Made by a program: the position numbers and the translations under genes. Positions 41,648 to 50,778 of a stretch of 64,000 nt of DNA are shown piece after piece. Source of the stretch: JAICMB01 sp963802915 (lineage in GTDB: Bacteria > Acidobacteriota > Terriglobia > Bryobacterales > Bryobacteraceae); NCBI GenBank assembly GCA_963802915.1, contig CAWDKQ010000010.1:62001-126000 (forward strand). The letters are read 5' to 3'. The notes below the pieces were generated by a model that saw nothing but the letters and a program-made list of their open reading frames with translations, was not told the origin of the DNA and did not search any database. The number at the start of each line of letters is the position of its first letter. The first letter of the stretch is position 1.

Positions 41648-42901
41648 CTATCTTTCGGCACGCAGAGCTTCGATGGGATCGAGCTTGGACGCACGCCGCG
41701 CGGGATAAATCCCGAAGAACAGCCCTACAACTGCCGACAATCCCACGCCAATAAACACAGACGACCACGGCAGGGCCATCGGAACAGGAGTCGCGTTCCG
41801 TACTACAACTGCTACTAGCCATGCGATCGCGACACCAATGAAACCGCCGACTCCGGCCAGGAAGGACGACTCGACGAGAAACTGATTCAGAATGTCGCGA
41901 CGGCGGGCGCCCAGAGACTTCCTTACGCCGATCTCTCGCGTTCGCTCCGTGACCACGGCGAGCATGATGTTCATAATGACGATCCCGCCCACCACCATGA
42001 AGACAGACACGATGCCGACCGCCATGCCCGCGATGGTCGAGGTGAGGCGTTCCCACAGGCTCACAAAAGCTTCAGACGCGAAAATAGTGAAATTGTCATC
42101 CTGGTCCGGACGCAGATGGCGATATGCCCGCATCAGCATGCGCGCTTCGTCCTGCGCCTCGATCAGGTGACTCTGGTCGATGGCCTTGGCAATCAGCCGA
42201 ATCCCGTTGCGCGAGCCGTAGGTCTTGAAATAGCTTTCTATCGGGATCATGACGAAGTTGTCCTGCGACTGTCCGAAAACGCTACCCAGCGCCTTCGCGG
42301 CTCCGACCACCTCGTACGGCATACCCTCGATCTCAATGGTTTTGCCCACGGGGTCGACGCCAGGGAAGAAACGAGTCCGAATATCGTTGCCGATGAAGGC
42401 GACGCGGGCATGGCGCCGCACTTCTTCGCCCACGATGCTGCGCCCGCTATCGACATTCAGATTGTTGATGGCGGGAATGTTGTCCGTGATGCCCTCGACG
42501 TCCACGCCCATGATGGACTCGGTTTTGAAGGAGACGCGCGCCTGCTTCGAGGCCATCATTCCGACGTCGCGGATCAGCCTCGCCTTTTCTTTCACAAATT
42601 CGTACTCGTCGGGCTTGATTTGCGGATTTCGCTTCTGCATCTCGAAGAATTTCTTCGGATCCCAAGGACCGAACCAGGCCATACGCACGATACGGAATCC
42701 ATCGGCGCCCATGTTCGAGACTTTGTCGGCGATGTACCGGTCCATGCCGTGTATCAAGGCTGTAACAGCGATGAGCGTTGTCGTCGCCAGGATGATTCCG
42801 AGCAAGGTCAGGAAACTCCGCAACTTGTTGCGGCCCAGTGAAGTCAGGGCGATCCGGGTAGCTTCCCAGAATGAAGCGCTCGGGTTGAAGCGGCGTGTCA
42901 T
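41648..42901 (-). CDS. MacB/FtsX-type ABC transporter permease (first of a pair)
   Basis: 417 residues with the same layout: an N-terminal helix (SFLTLLGIILATTTLIAVTAL), a periplasmic domain, three C-terminal helices, the coupling motif ERTREIGVRKSLGARRRDI and the end FFGIYPARRASKLDPIEALRAER. Such permeases transmit ATP-driven movement across the membrane to export peptides, lipoproteins or drugs, or act as signalling devices. The upstream neighbour is a broken VapBC module rather than the usual ATPase and membrane-fusion genes, so the ATPase must be encoded elsewhere or have been lost. Confidence 0.88.
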   Translation of the reverse strand: MTRRFNPSASFWEATRIALTSLGRNKLRSFLTLLGIILATTTLIAVTALIHGMDRYIADKVSNMGADGFRIVRMAWFGPWDPKKFFEMQKRNPQIKPDEYEFVKEKARLIRDVGMMASKQARVSFKTESIMGVDVEGITDNIPAINNLNVDSGRSIVGEEVRRHARVAFIGNDIRTRFFPGVDPVGKTIEIEGMPYEVVGAAKALGSVFGQSQDNFVMIPIESYFKTYGSRNGIRLIAKAIDQSHLIEAQDEARMLMRAYRHLRPDQDDNFTIFASEAFVSLWERLTSTIAGMAVGIVSVFMVVGGIVIMNIMLAVVTERTREIGVRKSLGARRRDILNQFLVESSFLAGVGGFIGVAIAWLVAVVVRNATPVPMALPWSSVFIGVGLSAVVGLFFGIYPARRASKLDPIEALRAER

Positions 42902-43026
42902 AAGGGCCCCAAGAGGCTAGTGACGCAAACGATGCACGTTTTGTTCCGTGGCTGTAGGGCTTGATAATATTCTCGAACCGCCGACGAAGTGGTCTATTGG
43001 GGGGTCGAAGCTTCCGCGGCGCGACC

Positions 43027-43438
43027 TCAGCCAACGAACGGATCGACGATGCGCACGCCAGCGTTCACGAAATCAGCACGGTTTCGCGTGGCGACCGCCA
43101 GACCGTGGACCACTGCCGTCGCCGCGATGAGGCTATCCTTGATCGGCATGGCTTTCCCGGTAGTGCGAAGGCGAGCCAGCAGTTCCGCCCATTTCAGGCC
43201 CGTATCCGCGTCCCAGGGCAGACAGTGGAGACGCCCGGCACCCGCGTCGAACCAGCGTTCCAGGGCGGTCCGCTTCCTTCCTTTGGGAAGGATGAGAATC
43301 CCGAATCGCAGTTCGCCGAGAATGACGGGATCGACGGCGATGTCTGGCTCATGTGCGCGAAGCCATGCCACGACATCGCGGATCTGGCGCTGGTTTCGTC
43401 GGCTCGCTCAGGACATTGGCGTCGACCAAGTACTTCAC
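43027..43438 (-). pseudogene. vapC: VapC-like PIN-domain toxin, frameshifted
   Basis: Coding starts at GTG 43438 (VKYLVDANVLSEPTKPAPDPR), overlapping the last bases of the antitoxin frame (GTGA). After about 21 codons the homologous frame shifts near 43373-43381 and resumes as VVAWLRAHEPDIAVDPVILGELRFGIL, running to 43027. The PIN-domain acidic residues are all present across the two pieces: VDANV, GELRFG, KDSLIAATA and NRADF. VapC toxins are Mg-dependent ribonucleases, often cutting tRNA. As read, only a truncated peptide would be made, so the module is probably inactive unless the indel is an assembly error. Confidence 0.75.
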
Positions 43439-43667
43439 AGCGTATCCGTCGACTCAGAGTCGAATCGGGACGAAAAAGTCCTTCCGCGGACAGGCCAGCA
43501 GCCAGTCGACGGCGCCCTCGGTTCCGCGGAACTGCACGCCGGACGAGGCGGTAGTCTCCACGATCGAGGCGCTCGACATCGAACTCTTGTCCCGGTTCGA
43601 CACCGTCCATTTGCCGAAGGTCCGCCGGCAGAACGAGTTGGCCTTTGGAGGAGACGGTGGTCTTCAT
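43435..43667 (-). pseudogene. vapB: VapB/AbrB-type antitoxin, twice frameshifted
   Basis: Starts at ATG 43667 with a typical AbrB-fold DNA-binding domain (MKTTVSSKGQLVLPADLRQ, GQEFDVERLDRGDYRLVRR). The expected toxin-neutralising tail appears in two other frames: AVDWLLACPRKDFFVPI after a shift near 43511-43525, then SESTDTL-stop after a second shift near 43456-43470. The stop then overlaps the vapC GTG, the standard arrangement. Single-base indels at both points explain the disruption. An inverted-repeat operator remains just upstream. Confidence 0.75.
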
Positions 43668-43671
43668 ACAG

Positions 43672-43688
43672 GTAAGATATCGTCTTAC
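43672..43688. promoter_or_regulatory. Inverted-repeat operator of the vapBC module
   Basis: GTAAGA-TATCG-TCTTAC: perfect 6-base arms around a 5-base centre, ending 4 bases upstream of the vapB ATG. VapB antitoxins bind such repeats to autoregulate. It is intact although the coding regions are broken. Confidence 0.6.
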
Positions 43689-43847
43689 TTGTGCCACTGG
43701 CAAACGCGCTCAGCCGTCGAATCGGAAAAGCAGTTGTATAGGTTTGAGCCGTGCCGGCATTTCGGTCAAGCCGGAAAGACAGCGGTCGCAGAGAAAGCGA
43801 AAGGAAGTTGGGTCTCGTGACATTCCCCTGGCGAGGAGAATTCCGGG

Positions 43848-45191
43848 ATGAAAAATCGGTCCGTCCTGTTCTTAACGCTGGCCAGTGCCGGCGCACTCTC
43901 GTATTTCGCATCCACAAGTCTTTCACAACCGTCTGAAGGCCCCTCGCGGCAGTGGAAGATCACAATTCCCGGCGGACGTCCGCTAGCCACGCCCGCCGTC
44001 GCGGATGGACGGATTTATGTCGGCGGCGGCTTTGGGAGCCACGAGTTCTATGCGTACGATGCGCTCACCGGTAAGCTGCTGTGGACTTATCGCACCTCCG
44101 ATGACGGCCCGACCGCAGCCGTTGTGTCGGATCGCAGAATTATTTTCAATACGGAAAGCTGCGAACTGGAGGTGATCACGCAAGATGGCCGTCCCGTTTG
44201 GAAGAAATGGCTGGGAGACCCACTCATGAGTATGCCGGCGGTCGCGGGTGGGAAGGTCTATATCGCTTACCCGAATTCGCGCGGCGATCATCGCTATTAC
44301 CTGGCCGCCTTCGATCTCGAAACGGGTCGCGAATTGTGGCGGCATGTGCTCTCGGGTGAAATCATCACTGCACCAGTGATCGATAAGGAGCGCGTTTATG
44401 CCGCGACAGTCGACGGCTCGCTCTTCTCGTTCGACGGCCGCGATGGCACGGAACTCTGGCATGACGCAAAGAACGCTACCTCCGCGCCAGCGGTGTGGAA
44501 CGGACAATGCTACTTCAGCCGCCGGGAGCGCGCCTCAGCGTCGCAGCAGACGGAGGTGGTCGCTACGCGATCCCTCGCGCCCGCGGCTCCGGTCCTCGAT
44601 TTTGCGAGAACCAAACAGAACGCCGATTATCTGGATTATGAGAAACGCAAGATGTCGAGAGCGGAATCGATGAGCCAATCGCTCGATGCGGAAGTTGGGT
44701 TTGCAGGAGTTTCGAAAGGCAGCGCGAACATGGTGGCCGTAAGCGCGAACATCGGGCAGGCCAGCGTGCAAGGCGTCTGGGCGTATCAAGGCTCAAAGCC
44801 TTTCGTCGATAAAGGACGCATTTATCTCGCGATGGGCGACAAGGTCATGAGCACCGATCCCAAGACGCAAAACGTGATCTGGAGCCGTTCATTACGCGAC
44901 AACTCGGGCGCGGCGCTGCTCAACAGTGAATTGACTCCGCCCGTCATTGTGAACGGGAAGATTTTCGTCGGCTCGCGATCCGGCGACGTTTTCGCCGTTT
45001 CGGAGACAACGGGAGAAGTGCTCTGGAAGGTGCACGTCGGGGAGCCCATCGTGTTCCAACCCGCGGTCGCCGGCGGCCACATTTATGTTCCGACCATGGC
45101 GGGAAACTTGTACCGCTTCGATACGGGCGACAAACGCGACACGGGCTGGCTCATGTGGGGCGCGAGCGGCTCACATAATGGGCTGCCTTAA
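43848..45191 (+). CDS. PQQ-binding-like beta-propeller protein, secreted
   Basis: 447 residues with an N-terminal hydrophobic signal/anchor (VLFLTLASAGALSYFASTSL) and a GGAGAA upstream. Repeated propeller blades of PQQ/BamB type are marked by TPAVADGRIYVG, YDALTGKLLWTY, FDLETGRELWRH, FDGRDGTELWHD and VSETTGEVLWKV. No dehydrogenase catalytic residues are evident, so it is more like a BamB/WD scaffold than an enzyme. An unusual segment of about 80 residues (around 225-305, charged and Ala/Ser-rich) interrupts the blades. The BNR protein 26 bases downstream on the same strand may be cotranscribed. Confidence 0.82.
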   Translation: MKNRSVLFLTLASAGALSYFASTSLSQPSEGPSRQWKITIPGGRPLATPAVADGRIYVGGGFGSHEFYAYDALTGKLLWTYRTSDDGPTAAVVSDRRIIFNTESCELEVITQDGRPVWKKWLGDPLMSMPAVAGGKVYIAYPNSRGDHRYYLAAFDLETGRELWRHVLSGEIITAPVIDKERVYAATVDGSLFSFDGRDGTELWHDAKNATSAPAVWNGQCYFSRRERASASQQTEVVATRSLAPAAPVLDFARTKQNADYLDYEKRKMSRAESMSQSLDAEVGFAGVSKGSANMVAVSANIGQASVQGVWAYQGSKPFVDKGRIYLAMGDKVMSTDPKTQNVIWSRSLRDNSGAALLNSELTPPVIVNGKIFVGSRSGDVFAVSETTGEVLWKVHVGEPIVFQPAVAGGHIYVPTMAGNLYRFDTGDKRDTGWLMWGASGSHNGLP

Positions 45192-45217
45192 TAGTTTATA
45201 ATTCTAACTTCCCACCC

Positions 45218-48200
45218 ATGAAGTTACTAACGAAACGTTCCTGCCTGGTCGCGATGGCGTTCCTTGCTCCGGCGTGTCTCACGCTTGCGGAATCCTATGA
45301 TGCGAAGCTCTTTTCCGAAATGCGCTGGCGTGAGATCGGGCCGTATCGCGGCGGCCGCACTCGTGCTACCGCCGGCGTTCCCAGCCAGCCGAATGTTTTC
45401 TACATCGGGGTAGTCAACGGGGGAGTCTGGAAGACGAACGATTTCGGCCGCACTTGGAATCCGATTTTCGATCATGAGCCGACCGGCTCTATCGGCGCGA
45501 TCGCGGTCGCTGCATCCAATCCAAATATTGTCTACGTCGGAAGCGGCGAAGGATTGCAGCGTCCCGATCTTTCGGTCGGCGATGGCATTTACAAATCTAC
45601 GGATGCCGGGAAGACCTGGACGCATCTCGGGCTCCATGACGGGCAGCAGATCCCGCAGATGATCGTCGATCCACATGACCCCAACCGGCTGTTCGTCGCG
45701 GTTCTTGGGCATCCTTACGGACCGAACGAAGAGCGTGGCATTTACCGCTCGACCGACGGTGGCCAATCCTTCCAGAAGGTCCTTTATAAGGATGAAAACA
45801 CGGGCGGCTCGGATGTCGAGTTCGATCCGAAGGACTCCAGGATCGTCTATGCCGCGCTGTGGGAAGGTCGGCAAGGACCGTGGGAAAACGGCGCGTGGAG
45901 CGGAACGAACGGCGGGATTTTTAAATCGATCGATGGTGGGGATCACTGGACTCAGTTGACCAAGGGGCTACCGGAAGAAGGTGTGGTGCAGGCGAACGTC
46001 GCGGTTGCTCCGAGCAATTCACACATCGTCTACGCCGCCGTTGCGAGCGGCCGCGCCGTGAACATCTATCGCTCCAACGATGCCGGTGAAACGTGGGCGC
46101 GCACGACAACCGATCCACGTCCGGCGGGCCGCATCGGCGGTGGAGATTTGCCGCATCTCGCGGTTGATCCGAAAGATCCGGAAACGATTTACGTCACCAG
46201 CACCGTGACCTGGAAATCGAGTGACGGAGGCAAGACCTGGATGGGACTGCGCGGCGCGCCGGGCGGCGACGATTACCAGCACATCTGGATTAACCCGAAC
46301 TTTCCGTCGATCATTTTGATCGCCAGCGATCAGGGCGCGATCATCACCGTGAACGGCGGTGAGACGTGGAGTTCCTGGTACAACCAGCCGACGGCGCAAA
46401 TGTATCACGTGGCCGCCGACAATGCCTTTCCATATCGATTGTGCAGCGGCCAGCAGGAGAGTGGATCGGCTTGCGTGGCCAGTCGCGGCAACGACGGCGA
46501 GATCACTTTCCGCGACTGGGAGCCGGTGGGAATCGAAGAGTACGGTTATGCCGCGCCCGATCCGCTCGATCCCGATATCGTGTACGGCGGGAAAGTCACG
46601 CGCTTCGATCGACGCACGGGACAGGTTTCGAACGTCGCGCCGCAAGCGTTGCGTTCTCCCAGTATGCGAGCACTTCGGACCGCTCCGTTGCAGTTTTCTC
46701 CGATCGATCCGCACACTCTCTATTTCGCTGCCAATACGTTGTGGAAGACGCGCGACGGTGGACGCAACTGGACGCAAATCAGTCCCGATCTGACGCGTAA
46801 GACCTGGGACGTTCCCGCCAGTGTCGGCAAGTATCGCGAGGCGGATACGGCCAAACCGTCTCAGCGTGGTGTTATCTACGCGATCGCTCCTTCGCCGCTC
46901 GATATCAACCGCATCTGGGCCGGCACGGACGATGGAACCATTCACGTGACCGTTGATGGCGGCGCGCACTGGAAGGACGCGTCGCCTCCTCAACTTGTCC
47001 CGTTTGCCAAAGTATCGGTTCTCGATGCTGGACATTTCGACGCTGGAACCGCTTATGCGGCGATCAACACGCTGCGGCTCGACGACATGCATCCGCACAT
47101 CTATCGCACTCACGATGGCGGTAAAACATGGACCGAGATCGTGAACGGGCTGCCGGATTTCGGGCCGGTCGACGCAGTCCGCGAGGATCCCAAACGCAAA
47201 GGGCTTCTTTACGCGGGCACGGAGCGTGAAGTTTATGTTTCGTTTGACGATGGCGACAACTGGCAGTCCCTGCGTTTGAATATGCCGGCAACGTCGATCC
47301 GGGATCTCATGATTAAGGATGACGACCTGGTTGTCGGGACGCATGGACGGGGCTTCTGGATTCTCGACGACATCGCGCCGTTGCGTCAATTCAACACGGA
47401 CATCGCACAATCCACCGCACATCTGTTCAAACCCGAAACCGCGATTCGCGTTCGTTGGGATATGAATACCGACACGCCGCTGCCGCCGGACGAACCTGCC
47501 GGCCAGAATCCTCCGGATGGCGCGATTGTCGATTACTTCCTCGGTGCTTCCGCTTCAGGACCCGTGACGATCGACATTCTCGACGGCGCCGGCAAGGTAG
47601 TGAATCACTATTCGAGCAGCGATCCGGTTGAGCCGATCGATCCGATGCTGGCGGTTCCCATGTATTGGGCGCGGCCACCGCGCGGGCTCTCGAACGAACC
47701 CGGCATGCATCGCTGGCTCTGGGATCTGCACTATACATCGCTGCCGTCGCCTCGCAATCAGCTTCCGATGACGGCGGTTTTACACGACACCGCACCCTCG
47801 CCGGTTGCGCCTTGGGTGATGCCTGGGCGATATACCGTGAAGCTCACGGCGAATGGCCAGAGCTACACTGCGCCGATCATGGTAAAAATGGACCCGCGCG
47901 TCCATACATCTCTCGCCGGGCTGACGCAGCAGTTCACTTTGTCCAAACAATGCTACGACGACGTTTTGAAGACAACGAAGATGACGGAACAGATCCGAGC
48001 GATGCGCGAGCAATTGGGAAAGGCGCGAGAGAGCGCCGGACAAGGACCGGTATCCGACACGATTAAGGCATTTGAAGACAAAGTGGTGGCGATCGCCGGC
48101 ACTCCGGGCGGTGGTCGCTTCGGCGGACGCGGTCCTGCTGCTGGAGGTCCAGCCACGCTGGCCAGCGTGAGCGGGGCTCTCGGTCAACTCATGCGGGAAA

Positions 48201-48367
48201 TCGAAGGCGCCGATGTTGCACCAACGACGACGCAAGCAGCCGCAGTCGCGGATCGCCACGCCGCGTTGACCAAACTATTCGAGCGTTGGAATGCGCTGAA
48301 GGCCCAGGATCTGCCGAAGTTGAATGGCCAGCTTAAGCAGGCTGGTCTGCCGGAACTTTCCGAATAG
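45218..48367 (+). CDS. Secreted BNR/sortilin (VPS10)-like repeat protein
   Basis: 1,049 residues with a signal peptide (KRSCLVAMAFLAPACLTLA). Residues about 30-720 form one or two beta-propellers of BNR/Asp-box type, shown by repeated DGGKTW, DAGETW and NGGETW turns (for example KSTDAGKTWTHLGLHDG and YRTHDGGKTW). The last 300 residues include a beta-sandwich-like part, an alpha-helical part and a Gly-rich stretch (GTPGGGRFGGRGP). This architecture is very common in Acidobacteria and is often annotated as glycosyl hydrolase or exo-sialidase, but the catalytic set of those enzymes is not evident. An extracellular or periplasmic binding role is inferred. Confidence 0.82.
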   Translation: MKLLTKRSCLVAMAFLAPACLTLAESYDAKLFSEMRWREIGPYRGGRTRATAGVPSQPNVFYIGVVNGGVWKTNDFGRTWNPIFDHEPTGSIGAIAVAASNPNIVYVGSGEGLQRPDLSVGDGIYKSTDAGKTWTHLGLHDGQQIPQMIVDPHDPNRLFVAVLGHPYGPNEERGIYRSTDGGQSFQKVLYKDENTGGSDVEFDPKDSRIVYAALWEGRQGPWENGAWSGTNGGIFKSIDGGDHWTQLTKGLPEEGVVQANVAVAPSNSHIVYAAVASGRAVNIYRSNDAGETWARTTTDPRPAGRIGGGDLPHLAVDPKDPETIYVTSTVTWKSSDGGKTWMGLRGAPGGDDYQHIWINPNFPSIILIASDQGAIITVNGGETWSSWYNQPTAQMYHVAADNAFPYRLCSGQQESGSACVASRGNDGEITFRDWEPVGIEEYGYAAPDPLDPDIVYGGKVTRFDRRTGQVSNVAPQALRSPSMRALRTAPLQFSPIDPHTLYFAANTLWKTRDGGRNWTQISPDLTRKTWDVPASVGKYREADTAKPSQRGVIYAIAPSPLDINRIWAGTDDGTIHVTVDGGAHWKDASPPQLVPFAKVSVLDAGHFDAGTAYAAINTLRLDDMHPHIYRTHDGGKTWTEIVNGLPDFGPVDAVREDPKRKGLLYAGTEREVYVSFDDGDNWQSLRLNMPATSIRDLMIKDDDLVVGTHGRGFWILDDIAPLRQFNTDIAQSTAHLFKPETAIRVRWDMNTDTPLPPDEPAGQNPPDGAIVDYFLGASASGPVTIDILDGAGKVVNHYSSSDPVEPIDPMLAVPMYWARPPRGLSNEPGMHRWLWDLHYTSLPSPRNQLPMTAVLHDTAPSPVAPWVMPGRYTVKLTANGQSYTAPIMVKMDPRVHTSLAGLTQQFTLSKQCYDDVLKTTKMTEQIRAMREQLGKARESAGQGPVSDTIKAFEDKVVAIAGTPGGGRFGGRGPAAGGPATLASVSGALGQLMREIEGADVAPTTTQAAAVADRHAALTKLFERWNALKAQDLPKLNGQLKQAGLPELSE

Positions 48368-48373
48368 CAGAAA

Positions 48374-48405
48374 CGAAAAAGCCGCCCGGGATCGCCGGAC
48401 GGCTT
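48374..48405 (-). terminator. Rho-independent terminator of the radical SAM gene
   Basis: Arms 48379-48389 and 48395-48405 pair over 11 bases with one mismatch (AAGCCGCCCGG against CCGGACGGCTT) and a 5-base loop. On the minus strand it follows the stop at 48435 by about 30 bases and runs into TTTTTC. It lies 12 bases after the plus-strand BNR gene as well, so the hairpin may serve both, although no T-run follows on the plus strand. Confidence 0.7.
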
Positions 48406-48434
48406 CTCAATTCACAAACACTCTCAAGGATCTA

Positions 48435-50558
48435 CTAATCGCCGAAGGAGCCGACTTCTTCCTGCTCTTCTGTCTTCGCCGGCTTTGCGGGCGCGGGCGC
48501 CGGGGCGATTTGCCCAATTTGCACCAGTTCCGCTCCGGGTTCTTCCTTGAGAACATGCTGGCGATACAACTTCGCCATGCGCTCATTCTCCTGCTGTTCT
48601 TTCAGCTTCTGGTCACGCGCGCGCTTCTTCTCTTCGCGAGCCGTCTTGGCAATGCCAAGCTCGTCGAGATCGTGCTGCAAACCATGATTCACGTCGATCT
48701 GATTGAGAACCAGCGAGTGCTTTGTATCAGGGAGGTTGACTTGCTTGCCGCCAGCGAAGATTTCGTGCCGCCCCTTTTCCTCGTACCACTTGGTCAGGGT
48801 CGCGGTCATATGCATCTTCTCGATGATGTTGCGCCAGCCGACGCCGGTGTTATAGGCGCAGAATGAAATCTCGCCTTCCTGCGTGGCGTACGGGATGATG
48901 CACTGTTCCGTGCGTCGGAAATCGTAGTTGAAGAGATCCTGGAACCACATCCCGGCGATGAACAGGAAGTTCCAGCGATCCTTGCGGCGTGTTTCGATAT
49001 CGGCCATGGTACGATCGCCCGTAACCTTGCCGTATCCACCAGTTTGCGCCTTCTTCGACATGCCGAAGCATTTGTCGAATTTTGCCATTAGATCGGTCAG
49101 TTTGAAGTGAGTGGGCGCCTTGAAGGGGTCGTAGTTGCGAAGGAGCGCGAGCGAAACGCCGAGTACAGACAGCGATCGACCGCGGGCGGCATCGTTAATA
49201 CGCGCGATATCCTTCGCCAGGCGATCCGCATTCAGGAACGCTGTAACCGGAGCCGCTTCCTTTGTTTCCTTGTCGACCATAATCGCCATTCCGATACCGC
49301 AATTCGGATGGCATCCGCAGCTCAATTGACCGAAATTCGCTTCCGGTCCGTGGACGAGGTCGGCGAAATCGGAGAAGGTGCTCATGAACGAAATCGGGAA
49401 CCAGTCGCGTACCGGCTCGCCGAGTCCTGTCTGATTTTTCACATCATGGGCGAGGTGTGACAACGTGTAGCGTTGTGCTTTGCGGCGCTCTTCCGTCACG
49501 GCTTCGTCGCGGCCGGTAAATGAAACCGGCTGGAACGAGAGGAACGGAATCTTCTTGGGATTGTCGAGCGCGAAGCGGACCACTGCGCCGACCTGTTCGT
49601 TGTTGATGCCGTTCACGATCGTGATCACGGGCACGATGTCGACGCCATTGCTCCACAGGTTTTCGATCGCGCGCATCTTGACGTCGAACAGATTGCCGAC
49701 GGCGCGATGGGAATTGGCGGCATTGCCGATTCCATCGAACTGGAGATACGCATAGCGCAGCCCGGCTTCCGCGGCCTTCTTGCAGAACTCGGGGTCCTTG
49801 GCGAACTCGATACCGTTGGTTGCGGCCTGCACGCTGTTGTAGCCGACCTTGCGGGCGTAACGAACCGCGTCCAGAAAGTACGGCGACAGCGTCGGCTCAC
49901 CGCCAGAAAACTGCACCGACATCTGCCGGCGCGGCTTGATGGTGATGGCGTTGTCGAGCAGAGTTTTGATGTCTTCCCAGCTCAGCTCATGCACGAACCC
50001 AACCTGGTTGGCGTCCATGAAGCACGGATCGCACATCATGTTGCAGCGGTTGGTCAGGTCGATCGTTAGAACCGACCCGCGGCCGTGGGTGATGGTGCTG
50101 GAACCATGATGATGCAGTTTCTCATCGTTATGAGCGCGGATGTCGCGGCCGGGGAAGACCTCTTCCAGATGTTTGAAGAACGCCGGATCGATCGACATGA
50201 CGTCTTCGAACTGCCCGTGGATGGGGCATTCCTTCACCATCAGGATCTTGCCGTCGCGCTCGATAACTTGAGCCTTGATCTCGCCGAGTTTCTGATCCAT
50301 GAGGATCTCCACCGGCAACTCGCCGTCGAGAATCCGCTGCCGGATCTCCGGGATGCACTTGGGGCACAGCGAATCGGTTTCGCGCGGCCAGCCAAGTTTC
50401 GGCTTCATCTTTTCGTAGCTTTTCAGCAGGGGTTTATCGGACCAGGTGGGCGTGAACGAAGGGTTCTGTTTGATCTGGTTGAGCTTGTCAAAAACGGTCC
50501 ACGCGGCGCCCGCGGCAACCGTTACAGCTTTTTCAACATATTTGATCGGCTTAGCCAT
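48435..50558 (-). CDS. Radical SAM protein of the Tes (tetraether synthase)-like family
   Basis: 707 residues. A Cys-rich N-terminal module has C65-P-K-C68 and C111-P-I-H114-G. The radical SAM cluster motif is C172-NMM-C176-DP-C179, followed by FSGGEPT (218-223). Further clusters are suggested by C414-G-C416-HPN-C420 and C553 and C567 (EQCIIPYA, FCAYN). This order is that of archaeal Tes (MJ0619-like), which joins lipid tails into membrane-spanning tetraethers, and of bacterial relatives linked to membrane-spanning lipids. The last about 90 residues are a charged coiled-coil and Pro/Ala-rich tail that archaeal enzymes lack as far as I recall. The lipid substrate and reaction here are inference. 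The gene is divergent from queG and has its own terminator. Confidence 0.75.
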   Translation of the reverse strand: MAKPIKYVEKAVTVAAGAAWTVFDKLNQIKQNPSFTPTWSDKPLLKSYEKMKPKLGWPRETDSLCPKCIPEIRQRILDGELPVEILMDQKLGEIKAQVIERDGKILMVKECPIHGQFEDVMSIDPAFFKHLEEVFPGRDIRAHNDEKLHHHGSSTITHGRGSVLTIDLTNRCNMMCDPCFMDANQVGFVHELSWEDIKTLLDNAITIKPRRQMSVQFSGGEPTLSPYFLDAVRYARKVGYNSVQAATNGIEFAKDPEFCKKAAEAGLRYAYLQFDGIGNAANSHRAVGNLFDVKMRAIENLWSNGVDIVPVITIVNGINNEQVGAVVRFALDNPKKIPFLSFQPVSFTGRDEAVTEERRKAQRYTLSHLAHDVKNQTGLGEPVRDWFPISFMSTFSDFADLVHGPEANFGQLSCGCHPNCGIGMAIMVDKETKEAAPVTAFLNADRLAKDIARINDAARGRSLSVLGVSLALLRNYDPFKAPTHFKLTDLMAKFDKCFGMSKKAQTGGYGKVTGDRTMADIETRRKDRWNFLFIAGMWFQDLFNYDFRRTEQCIIPYATQEGEISFCAYNTGVGWRNIIEKMHMTATLTKWYEEKGRHEIFAGGKQVNLPDTKHSLVLNQIDVNHGLQHDLDELGIAKTAREEKKRARDQKLKEQQENERMAKLYRQHVLKEEPGAELVQIGQIAPAPAPAKPAKTEEQEEVGSFGD

Positions 50559-50778
50559 AGTTGTCTCACTTCAAAAACTGTTGCTTTCGGTTTCTCCTGG
50601 GTTCGAGGCGCGGCAGAACCTGTCCGCTGCGTGTCGCCTTACACCCGCCAGTATACGCAGGCTTGCATTAAAGAGCCTACAGAAATGAATTAAACCGTAT
50701 TGATTCTTTGTCGTATGGGGATATCGGACATCGAACGGAGACGGTGCCTTCCAGTCCTGGTTTTGCGATCATAAAAGC

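Noticed and set aside
41646..42056. N-terminal extension of the second permease
   Set aside because: The added 137 residues are Arg/His-rich out-of-frame translation of the upstream permease; ATG 41645 gives a normal MacB-type N-terminus.
46019..47422. 467-codon open frame opposite the BNR protein gene
   Set aside because: Arg-rich antisense shadow of BNR repeats; no start signal or domain.
45218..48367. Annotation as sialidase or glycosyl hydrolase
   Set aside because: Asp-box turns alone do not show catalysis; the Arg triad, Tyr and Glu of sialidases could not be placed.
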